This document shows positions 34,368 through 42,339 of a DNA stretch of 64,000 bases, one piece after another (the stretch's first letter is position 1; the number at the start of each line of letters is the position of its first letter). A program made the translations under genes and the position numbers. Source of the stretch: an uncultured Roseateles sp. (GTDB lineage: Bacteria; Pseudomonadota; Gammaproteobacteria; Burkholderiales; Burkholderiaceae_C); the NCBI RefSeq assembly GCF_963422335.1, contig NZ_OY729424.1, forward strand, positions 1,922,001 through 1,986,000, given 5' to 3'. The notes under the pieces were generated by a model. That model saw only the letters and a program-made list of their open reading frames with translations, was not told the origin of the DNA and ran no database searches.

Positions 34368-36611
34368 TTACTCCCGTCGAGATTCTTGCAACTTAGCCAA
34401 AGCGGACGCGCGCTTCTCTTCTTCCCGCCGCTTCCATTCCGGAATGCTTGATTTGGCGGTCGGTTTTTTCTCGGTTGGCGACGACCTGGCTTGCGGATGT
34501 TCTTTGCCGGTCAACGTCGCCTTGAGCGCGGTGGTTTCAGCCTGCCGGTCGTCTGCCAGCTGACGCTGCGACGGAACGCTCCGGTCCACTTCGACGGTCG
34601 ACCGGCGGGCGGCGGGTGCTGCGGTCACCTCGGCACGCAACTGTTCATGCTCCAGGTCTCGGGTCTCCGCGTTGGCGACCGGCGTCAGCGCGTCGTACTC
34701 ATCGAGGCTGAGGTATCCCAGGGCTCGCTTGTCGGCCGAGACCATGGTGAATCGTGGCCATTCCGTGCGGCGCTCAACATAGAGTTCATGCGGAAAGGTC
34801 TTGTCGACGCGTACTTGCAATGCTCTGCGGGCTGCTGGCCGCGAAGCCAGGAAGGCGCGCGCTGCAGGGTTGGCCGGAACGTAGCGCCTCGACTTGTAGC
34901 GAAGCTCGCCTCCGCCAGTCGAGGCCTGGTCGACGCCGAGCATCAGCTTCTGCATATCGCCATCGGAGTAGCTTGAAACTCTCGCCCCGGTGATGTTTTC
35001 GCTGCCCCAGACGTACGCCGCCTGCGGCGTCGGGGCAATCCCGGCCTGCTTCAGGACGCCGAGCTTCTTCAGATGCGAGTGGGGCGTGTTGTTGTACTTC
35101 TCGACGAAGTCGATCAGCGCCCGGTACAGCTCCGCCAGGGAATGCACGGTGATCTGCTTGGCTTGCTTCGCGGCCCTCTTGGCGTGGAGGTCCATCGGAC
35201 GCTCCGCATAGCTGCCCTTCACATTCCGCGCCATCCAGCCCTTCAAGGTGCGCATGAAGCGTTCGATGATGGCCTTGCCATTCGGGGTGATCGAGGGCAG
35301 GGTGGAAGGATCGATGCGCATGTCACCGGAGACGGCCTTGTCCATCGACTCGCTGGTGAGCTCCGAACCGCGATCGCGACGAAGCACGCTGCAAACCCGA
35401 CCGATGGGCCAGCGCTTGTTGGTGATGTCCACGCCGAGCGTCGAGAATCGTTTCTCCCGTGAGGTGAATGCAATGAGCACCGCATATCGGGCTTCGTCCC
35501 ACGACGGCGCCTTCAGAGAGACATAGATGGAGACGATGAAACGACTCCACCGGTCGAGGATGACGTAGATGGTCGGCGTGGCGATCACCCGTCGCGATTC
35601 GCCTGAAGTCACAAGAACGATGCGCCCGCCGGTTGCATCAATTTCATAGATGTCGCCTGGGCCCGCTGAATCCAAGGAGCCTTCCCCGGTGGCCTTCGCA
35701 GAGCGTGTTCGCAGATTTCTCGCGATGTCCTTTGTCAGCACCAGGTGTTCATTGACGTATCTGCGGTATTGCCACTTCGATACGGGGATCGGATGCCGCC
35801 CCTCAGCGACCTCCTTGAACAGCGCCGGATGACGCCGTTTGAAGTCTACTTTCAGATATTCACTGTACGCATCAATAACGAAGGTGCGCTTCTTCGTGGC
35901 CATCGAGGCCAGGCGCGCGACCATGTCCTGGATGTCCTCCGGCGACACAATGAAGGTGTTCTTCCCGAACTTCGCCTCAACGCTGGCTCTTGGCCCGGGA
36001 CGTTCGCGTGTCGCCACCAGGCGTTCACGCGCCACCATGTCGGAGTCTTCATCCTGGTCGCCCGGCTGATCCGCGGCGCTCGAAGTGCCGAGAGTCCGTC
36101 GCTCAGACAGCTCCATTGGGCGTGGGCCTGGCGTCAACATGCGCAGCCCCGCATGTTCCTGGCCAAAATAGTAATAGCGGCTCAGCAGCCGCTTGACGGT
36201 TTTGAGGGCGATTCCGAGCTCGAGGGTGCGCTGGGTCGCCAGATGGGAGTATCGGTTTCGGGCAAGATTGCTCTCGCGTTTGAACAAGTTCACCAGCGGT
36301 TCGATGATCCGCCAACCCGCATCCGCAGCATCTGGCGTGTTCTCGTCTAGCGGCTTGGCCAGTTCGTAGGGCAGCGAGAGACGGCCCCAGACGCCGCCAT
36401 CTTTCTCCATCTGTGCGATCTCATCCCAACTGAACCTCAGTGGGCGAGAAGCATCGCGCGCACCTGCGGCGTTAGTCACCCACTGGCCGAAGCAGGCTCC
36501 GGTGAAGCAATGGGTCAGCCGGAGGTATCTCTTCGTGCCCGGCTGATCTGCCTCCACCGCGAGAACGTGAGGCGCCTGTCGCCGGGCCTGTGGAAGTGGC
36601 TCAAATTTCAT
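34368..36611 (-). CDS. tnsB: TnsB-like DDE transposase
   Basis: A 747-residue RNase H-fold transposase. N-terminal end-binding domains are followed by the rve core with EIDATGG (D325), LRRDRGSELTS (D413) and NGKAIIERFMRTLKGW (E450), an intact DDE triad, then a Mu-type beta barrel and a long charged C-terminal tail that in Tn7 contacts TnsC. It binds the element ends and makes the 3' strand cuts and joining. It overlaps tnsA by 4 bases (ATGA). Confidence 0.92.
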   Translation of the reverse strand: MKFEPLPQARRQAPHVLAVEADQPGTKRYLRLTHCFTGACFGQWVTNAAGARDASRPLRFSWDEIAQMEKDGGVWGRLSLPYELAKPLDENTPDAADAGWRIIEPLVNLFKRESNLARNRYSHLATQRTLELGIALKTVKRLLSRYYYFGQEHAGLRMLTPGPRPMELSERRTLGTSSAADQPGDQDEDSDMVARERLVATRERPGPRASVEAKFGKNTFIVSPEDIQDMVARLASMATKKRTFVIDAYSEYLKVDFKRRHPALFKEVAEGRHPIPVSKWQYRRYVNEHLVLTKDIARNLRTRSAKATGEGSLDSAGPGDIYEIDATGGRIVLVTSGESRRVIATPTIYVILDRWSRFIVSIYVSLKAPSWDEARYAVLIAFTSREKRFSTLGVDITNKRWPIGRVCSVLRRDRGSELTSESMDKAVSGDMRIDPSTLPSITPNGKAIIERFMRTLKGWMARNVKGSYAERPMDLHAKRAAKQAKQITVHSLAELYRALIDFVEKYNNTPHSHLKKLGVLKQAGIAPTPQAAYVWGSENITGARVSSYSDGDMQKLMLGVDQASTGGGELRYKSRRYVPANPAARAFLASRPAARRALQVRVDKTFPHELYVERRTEWPRFTMVSADKRALGYLSLDEYDALTPVANAETRDLEHEQLRAEVTAAPAARRSTVEVDRSVPSQRQLADDRQAETTALKATLTGKEHPQARSSPTEKKPTAKSSIPEWKRREEEKRASALAKLQESRRE

Positions 36612-37417
36612 TCTTGCACCAGGACCAGCGGCAGGTCCAACGCGATTTCGTGGTTGAAGGAGACCGGGATATCGCCAATCCAGGCGCCGTGCCGGAATGC
36701 ATCTTCCGCCTGTGGGAAGGGGAGCCGCGTGCGCTTTGCTGCCCTTTCGAGCAGACGCTTGAGCGTCACGTTCCGTTCATAGGTAAACATGAAGTGTTCT
36801 TTGAACAGCCTCCTCAGCGCCAGGTCGGGCTGCCACCGATTCAAGTACCACTTGCGCGTATAGCGAAGAGCTGAAAGCATGGTCAGGTGATTCGGGAGGC
36901 CCTTCATGTCAATGAGCTGCCATGGGATCCCGTTGCGCTCACACCAGAGTCGCTCAACATTCAGCTTGGCAGTGGTCGCGGCGTCCAGCTGCTGATAGGG
37001 CGGCTTGATGCTGGCTGCCCGTGTCTGGCGCGTGCCGCGGACTTCCTCTGTCACAAGAAAATCAATCGTGTAGGGCTCCGGCCTCTGCGGACCGCGCGAC
37101 GTCGTCTTGTGATCGATGCCGAGTTCGGCGCAGATGCGTTGGGTGCCGGTGATGTCAAAGATTGGGAACTGTTCCCTCACGTCCTCAACGCCCTGCTTGC
37201 GCTCGAGGATGAAGAAGTACAGGGTCTCGAAATCCGACAGCAGTTCGTACGATCTTCCGTTGCGGATGCTGTTGGGGGTGTCACAGGTGCCGCGGGACTT
37301 GATTTCAGCCGTGGTGTACCAGGAGAGGTAGCTCACGCCACTGCCGCAGCCGCGCCCTCGCTTGATCTTTGTAGCAAGGTAGGCTGGATAAAGCTTGGGA
37401 TCGGCAGTCCATTCCAT
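36608..37417 (-). CDS. tnsA: TnsA-like endonuclease
   Basis: A 269-residue heteromeric transposase subunit with a restriction-enzyme fold: E64 (SDFETLYFF), REQFPIFD, D119 (YTIDFLVTEE) and K138 (AASIKPP). These correspond closely in order and spacing to E63, D114 and K132 of Tn7 TnsA. It cuts the 5' strands, allowing cut-and-paste transposition. It is first in the tnsABC operon; a GGAAGAGA ribosome binding site lies 8 bases upstream of the ATG. The 159 bp upstream separate it from the DUF2971 gene and hold repeats that could be TnsB sites. Confidence 0.9.
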   Translation of the reverse strand: MEWTADPKLYPAYLATKIKRGRGCGSGVSYLSWYTTAEIKSRGTCDTPNSIRNGRSYELLSDFETLYFFILERKQGVEDVREQFPIFDITGTQRICAELGIDHKTTSRGPQRPEPYTIDFLVTEEVRGTRQTRAASIKPPYQQLDAATTAKLNVERLWCERNGIPWQLIDMKGLPNHLTMLSALRYTRKWYLNRWQPDLALRRLFKEHFMFTYERNVTLKRLLERAAKRTRLPFPQAEDAFRHGAWIGDIPVSFNHEIALDLPLVLVQE

Positions 37418-37482
37418 CGTCGCAGTCTCTTCCTATAGGATGTAAAAGTCCACAATAGGTGGGAAAATGCAACAGGAAGATC

Positions 37483-37576
37483 GACTCTAGGGATTAACGC
37501 CCCGCATTTATTGCAAGTTCAAGCTGTGATCGTATAAATAAAGACTGTCAGACGAAAACAAAGACTGTAGGGATCA
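37483..37576. repeat. short repeats upstream of tnsA, possible TnsB-binding sites / transposon end
   Basis: AAAGACTGT occurs at 37540-37548 and 37560-37568, exactly 20 bp apart. GACTGTAGGGATCA at 37563 also resembles GACTCTAGGGATTA at 37483. Spaced 20-22 bp sites next to tnsA are what Tn7-like ends look like. Read leftward from 37560, the minus strand begins TGTTTTCGTCTGACAG, so TGT as a Tn7-like terminus is possible there. No matching far end was found in the window, so the call is tentative. Confidence 0.35.
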
Positions 37577-38299
37577 ATGAGAGTTATTGGTGACGCTCTC
37601 GACTGGAACGAGCCGCTTTGGCGCTACTTCAAGACCGAACGTTTCGTTGGATTGATGGACTCGGGGCGCCTGTACTTTTCGTCCGCTCGCGAATTTGAGG
37701 ATCGATTCGAAGGTGCAGTCGCTGTCATGCCCGCGGGCTTCCCGGTGGACCCTCGCTACGCCGACATGGACTTCGGAGAGGCTGCTTTCGAGCAACTGCG
37801 GCGACTAACCAAGGTCAGCTGCTGGCACCGCGCGGACTATGAAAGCGATGCAATGTGGAAGCTCTACGCCGACCTTCACAAGGGGGTTGCCATTCGGAGC
37901 ACGCCGCAGCGCATTCGGGATGCAGCCAAGCCCTACCGCATCCAGCCCGAGTTCGGCCACGAGGACCTCTTTGGAGGCAACGTGAAGTATTTCGACTTAC
38001 TCAAGCAACGACTCAAGCTGAGCATGCTCGACCGCTTCTACGTGAAGCATATGGCGTTCGCGTGGGAGCGCGAGTTCAGGCTGGCCGTGTCGGTTCGCCA
38101 CGCGGAAGAGTTCGGCGTGGCGGTGCCTGAGAAGGGCGTCTTCGTCGAGTTCGACCTCGATGCGCTCGTCGAAGAGATTTACCTCGGCCCTTCGCTGACG
38201 CAAGCGGATGTCGACCGCATTGAGGCTGCGGCAGCTCGCCACGGTCTGAGCAACCGAATCCGCGTTTCGAGCTTGCTTGGCACGCCGCGCTATGTCTGA
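37577..38299 (+). CDS. DUF2971 domain protein
   Basis: A 240-residue soluble protein whose opening (WRYFKTERFVGLMDSGRLYF, SAREFEDRFEG) and middle (VSCWHRADYESDAMWKLYAD, GVAIRST) are typical of DUF2971. These proteins of unknown activity are frequent in defence islands and mobile elements. It has an AGGG ribosome binding site 4 bases upstream, lying in the repeat region next to tnsA. It stands alone, divergent from tnsA and convergent with the defence operon. Confidence 0.8.
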   Translation: MRVIGDALDWNEPLWRYFKTERFVGLMDSGRLYFSSAREFEDRFEGAVAVMPAGFPVDPRYADMDFGEAAFEQLRRLTKVSCWHRADYESDAMWKLYADLHKGVAIRSTPQRIRDAAKPYRIQPEFGHEDLFGGNVKYFDLLKQRLKLSMLDRFYVKHMAFAWEREFRLAVSVRHAEEFGVAVPEKGVFVEFDLDALVEEIYLGPSLTQADVDRIEAAAARHGLSNRIRVSSLLGTPRYV

Positions 38300-38559
38300 A
38301 CGCAGGTTGCGCATCGTTCGCTCTAGTTAAGGCTAACCGCGCCATCATTGTGGCTTTCCGCCCCAACCTTTCCACTCACCCAGTTTCAGGGTCAGGGCCA
38401 GTACACTTTGGCGCGGGGACAGAGGTGACGTCGATACCTGAACCGGCAACTCTGCCGTTGCTGTATTGTGGTTTGCTCGGGATGACGGCCGCCTCACGCA
38501 GGAAGCGGCACGCTCCGGTGGTCTAAATCGTGAGTATCAACGGGCTGCCAGCCCTCGAC
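38300..38559. other. 260-bp convergent intergenic region, no gene seen
   Basis: Between the DUF2971 stop and the helicase stop. Frames here have no family resemblance or ribosome binding site. I found no strong rho-independent terminator by eye, although transcription must end here from both sides. Confidence 0.4.
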
Positions 38560-40692
38560 TTATCCGCGGAGATCGTCCAAAAACTCTGACGCTGGCTCGG
38601 TGCTCGTCACGAGCAATCTGTCACGGGCCCGAGTACATGCAACGTAGAGCAGGTTCCGCTCGGTGTTGTAGACCTCTTCGAGATCCGCATCGTCGGCAAC
38701 TGCTGCAATGCGCTCCTGCAAAGGAATGACTTCGTCGTCGCATGCCATCACTGCCACCGCACGAAACTCCAGGCCCTTTGCAAGGTGCATCGTGCAAATG
38801 GACGCATGCCCATTTTCCGTCTCTACCTGCTCATCCAGCACGCTGAACGGGATTCCGGCTGCACTGGCCGCAGCGACTGCCCGCGCTACTTGAGCATCGG
38901 ACCTGACGAAGATCCCCAACTCGTGCGGCGCCAAGCCGTCCTTGATGCGCGCAAAAATCCAATCTGTGACGGACTTGGTTTCCTCTGTCTCAGACTTGAA
39001 CGAGAGGACTTCCGGCGCCGGTCCATTGAAGACGGACACAGTACCGCGCCGGCCTTCGGTATTGCCATCTACGTCTGAGACGTCAGGCCCAAGGAGCTGA
39101 TCGGCCTGGGCTCTGATCTGATGCGAGGTTCGATAGTTGATGTGCAGCGTTCGCGACCGCCCACGTATATCGACGCCCAAAGACTTCCAAGAGAAGGGCT
39201 GCTGAAATATCCGCTGGCCCAAGTCGCCGGCAAAGAACAAGCTGTTCGGGCGCGCCAGCCCTTGGCTGGCACCGATAGCCGCCAAAAACTTGAGCTGCGC
39301 GATGCTTACGTCCTGCGCTTCGTCCACGACAACGAAGTCAAAGGGCGGGTGCCGGAGCGCCGCCGCCTTCTCAGCCAGCCGGCTGAACATCTCGGCATGC
39401 GTGATCAGGCCGCCTTGCCCCAAAGCGGTAAGCAAGCGCTCGAAAACGGACCACAGGGCAAGACGTTGCGCCTCTGATAGCCTCGTCTTGCGTCCTAGCC
39501 GCTTGACGTCCCTGTAGCCCTCCCAGGTCTTCAGCTGCCAAGCATCTACCAGATCGTTCCATTCGCCAAGCATGAACCTGAGACCGAACTTCAAACCTGG
39601 ATCCGGCTTCGCTGCGACCAGCAAGAGCCGGCCAATCTCCGCCTGCGTCGCGAGCTTCGGTTTACCCCAATATGCCGTGAACAGCCGCTTGCCAATGGCC
39701 GCCATCGAGTGGATTTCAAGGCGCTCGGCGAGCCTGGGCTGATTGCTGATCAAGTTCTGCAGCTTGGTCCCCAGCGCGCTGGCCAGCGTTTCGGAAAACG
39801 TTGCCAGCAATACCCGACTGTCTTGGTTCTGGCGGGCTAAATGAACTGCGCGATGCAATGCCACGATAGTCTTGCCGGTCCCAGCAGAACCCGAAACTCG
39901 GGCCGGGCCGGAGTAGTCGCGCTCGATCCATTGCCGCTGGGCGGGGTGAAGAAATACTGTCCATTTCTCCCAGGGGGAGTTGAGCGCACGCTCCAGCTCA
40001 TCGACATCCTTCATCACGCGGAATCGGCGCTGTGCGTCCGGGTGACTGAATGGGTCGGTACCCGGCTGAGTGGCTGTGACTGGCTTTGGTGTGCCGCCCG
40101 TTGCCAGTTCCAGCAAGGCCTCTGCAGCCTCTGCCGGAAGGTGGTCGGCAAGGATGAGCAGACTGTCTTCGTCTGCCGCGCGAACGTCAGCCAGCCACTC
40201 TGGCGGTACGCCGAAGCTCAGCAAATCCTCATCGGCGCTGTCGGCAAAAAGTAGGGGCTTCTGCTTCGCGGGCTGCACTTTAGCTGGAGCCGCCGCCTTG
40301 GCCTCAATCGCACCAGACGCCGCTGTGACCCGACCGAAACGACGAGCATCGAACTCTTCCACGCGCTCGCGAATTTCGACCCACTGCGCCGCACCTGTTT
40401 TGGGGTGAACCTCAAGCTTCCGGCGCTCCGCCCACTTGTAGGCTTTGTCGTGATGGTCGACATAGCAGAGCAGGAAGCTGGTGGCCGTCCTGTGCACGAT
40501 CAGGCGGATGTCGCTGCTGACCCTTACCGACCAGAAATTCTTGTCCTTCGACTGTTCGATCTTGTGCAGGCTCATGCTGGGATGAGCCGGATTCAGCTGT
40601 AAGTCGAATGCAGTGGTCTTGACCGCCTTTTGCTCATCGCCAGTGAGCTTGGCGAGGCTGTCGGTGAAGGTGTCGGCAATGCGGAAGTCCAT
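38560..40692 (-). CDS. UvrD/Rep-family helicase with an N-terminal ParE/RelE-like domain
   Basis: A 710-residue protein. Residues 1-95 (MDFRIADTFTDSLAKLTG, SVRVSSDIRLIVHR, YVDHHDKAYKWAERR) have the ParE/RelE toxin-like fold pattern. Then comes a superfamily 1 helicase with Walker A GSAGTGKTIVALHR, DEAQDVS, an INYRTSHQIR motif and the C-terminal VACTRARDRLLVTST box. It is the last gene of the defence operon. An in-frame ATG at 40710 forms TGATG with the upstream stop; I prefer 40692, which has AGG 8 bases upstream. UvrD-like partners also occur in Gabija. Confidence 0.8.
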   Translation of the reverse strand: MDFRIADTFTDSLAKLTGDEQKAVKTTAFDLQLNPAHPSMSLHKIEQSKDKNFWSVRVSSDIRLIVHRTATSFLLCYVDHHDKAYKWAERRKLEVHPKTGAAQWVEIRERVEEFDARRFGRVTAASGAIEAKAAAPAKVQPAKQKPLLFADSADEDLLSFGVPPEWLADVRAADEDSLLILADHLPAEAAEALLELATGGTPKPVTATQPGTDPFSHPDAQRRFRVMKDVDELERALNSPWEKWTVFLHPAQRQWIERDYSGPARVSGSAGTGKTIVALHRAVHLARQNQDSRVLLATFSETLASALGTKLQNLISNQPRLAERLEIHSMAAIGKRLFTAYWGKPKLATQAEIGRLLLVAAKPDPGLKFGLRFMLGEWNDLVDAWQLKTWEGYRDVKRLGRKTRLSEAQRLALWSVFERLLTALGQGGLITHAEMFSRLAEKAAALRHPPFDFVVVDEAQDVSIAQLKFLAAIGASQGLARPNSLFFAGDLGQRIFQQPFSWKSLGVDIRGRSRTLHINYRTSHQIRAQADQLLGPDVSDVDGNTEGRRGTVSVFNGPAPEVLSFKSETEETKSVTDWIFARIKDGLAPHELGIFVRSDAQVARAVAAASAAGIPFSVLDEQVETENGHASICTMHLAKGLEFRAVAVMACDDEVIPLQERIAAVADDADLEEVYNTERNLLYVACTRARDRLLVTSTEPASEFLDDLRG

Positions 40693-40709
40693 TGTGCTAC
40701 CTGGCTCCA

Positions 40710-42302
40710 TCAAAAATCGAGATGCTTGCCGCAGTGGCCGATGACAAGCCGCTTCTCGGCGGCGACCCACTCGAAGTGAACGCGGAGCGTTTCTGCCGCG
40801 CTGTCCTTGATACCGATCTTGAGGTGCTTCTCCATCAAGAGGTCAGTGCCCCGGTAGTTGAAAGTCCTGCGCTTTTTGCCGGCCTTACTCAGTGCCTCGC
40901 CTTCGTTCTGGGCGTAGTCGTTGGCCCCGAAAGCCCGCTTGCCGATCATGTCGCCCTGTCCACCAGCGAGAGCGGACCAGTAGTCGTTGACAAAGCTCCA
41001 AAGTAAATCGAATGCTCGCTTCCCGTATATGAACTCATTGGAGTCCTGCGCAGATTCGTAGGCTGAGTCCAGCACGACGATGCGATCTGGGAAAAACGTG
41101 CTGATGACCGTCAGTGATTGCTCCAAGCTAGGTTCGCCATTCACCAATGAAGCCACAGCGTCACGCAGGGGCCTGATGGCCGCCAGTTCGTCCTCAGTTG
41201 CATCCCCCGACGACTGGCGACCGTTCAGGGCATGCTTTAGGCCATCAATGTCAGCTTGCAACCGATGCGCCAACGATCTCTTGTCTTCCAGGTCCTGTCG
41301 CAGGGTGGCTACTTCGCTGTCTTTGGAAAGCAGTTCCTTGTCGGCCTCCTCAAGCAATGCTGCGTACTCGCTGGCCTCATCGCTGCTCTTCGCCCGTTGG
41401 ATGCTCGCGGTAAGCTGACTGCGCAAGACGGCCTGGCTAACCACTTCCAAAGAAATGTGCTTCCACGAATAAGGCAGGTTGGTCCGGTGCGTGACCGTAG
41501 CCAAGATTTCTGAATCCAGGTTCTTGCCGTCGGCCGTCAAATCAGCCAAGTCTGCCGGACGATACAAGGTCCTTTCGCAATAGACACCACGGTCGCCGGT
41601 ACGGGCCTGGAAAAGTACGTTGATCGCGCCGCCCCACGCGCCGTAGCGGCCACCCACGATCTCCTCAATCTTGAAAGTATCGACACCTGCCGGAACCTCA
41701 ACCACTTCGGCAATACCTACCAACAACGAACGCAAACGCTCGGGCTGCACCGTGTAGACACCATCACGGTTCGTGCTAACAACCACGATGGGGTACTGCC
41801 GCGCTTCGCGCTCGACCTCCATTAGGAAGGCTGCTGCACTGGATTCGTCCAACCGCTTGACTCGAAGGCCAGGGGTGTCGCCACTGGGTTCGCACGCCTC
41901 CATCAGGGTCTGCACGATTCGTGGCCGCGTGACCTGAATAGGCGCCGTCACCCTGGCACTGATTTCGTCTGTTCGTAGCAGGACGGTGCATTCGACTGGC
42001 CCCTGTGGGTCCAGTTGTCGTACGCCAAGTTCCGTGAACCAACGGCGGCCAGACACCTCGCTGTCACCGTGCGATAGCTGCGCACAAAACAATATGGGGT
42101 ATGAGGGCTCCTTCGCAGAATTGGAGGTAGCCCGAGAAATCGCCAGGCTACCGTCCCTCAGGCGCTGATGCATACCCGCCGCCAATTGACTGCCGTCAAC
42201 AAAACCGCCTGTTCGCTTGCCCATCCAGCGGGCGACACACTCCACGATCTGTTGAGGCCCATCTTTGGGTTCGAGGTGAAATCGGCTGCTGTAGACGAGC
42301 AT
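40710..42302 (-). CDS. unrecognised coiled-coil protein of the defence operon
   Basis: A 530-residue protein I cannot assign. Visible parts: an N-terminal globular region (MLVYSSRFHLEPKDGPQQIV) of about 150 residues; a second region with VVVSTNRDGVYTVQPERL and GGRYGAWGGAINVLFQARTG; a heptad-rich coiled coil near residues 290-365; and a C-terminal basic beta-rich segment ending HFEWVAAEKRLVIGHCGKHLDF. The frame is open to 42413, but the ATG at 42302 avoids overlap with the ATPase gene. It lies between the ABC ATPase and the helicase, TGATG-coupled to the latter, so it is likely a sensor or adaptor of the system. Confidence 0.7.
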   Translation of the reverse strand: MLVYSSRFHLEPKDGPQQIVECVARWMGKRTGGFVDGSQLAAGMHQRLRDGSLAISRATSNSAKEPSYPILFCAQLSHGDSEVSGRRWFTELGVRQLDPQGPVECTVLLRTDEISARVTAPIQVTRPRIVQTLMEACEPSGDTPGLRVKRLDESSAAAFLMEVEREARQYPIVVVSTNRDGVYTVQPERLRSLLVGIAEVVEVPAGVDTFKIEEIVGGRYGAWGGAINVLFQARTGDRGVYCERTLYRPADLADLTADGKNLDSEILATVTHRTNLPYSWKHISLEVVSQAVLRSQLTASIQRAKSSDEASEYAALLEEADKELLSKDSEVATLRQDLEDKRSLAHRLQADIDGLKHALNGRQSSGDATEDELAAIRPLRDAVASLVNGEPSLEQSLTVISTFFPDRIVVLDSAYESAQDSNEFIYGKRAFDLLWSFVNDYWSALAGGQGDMIGKRAFGANDYAQNEGEALSKAGKKRRTFNYRGTDLLMEKHLKIGIKDSAAETLRVHFEWVAAEKRLVIGHCGKHLDF

Positions 42303-42339
42303 GTGTGTCCTTGTGGTCGGCGACGGATTCGGTACCTGA

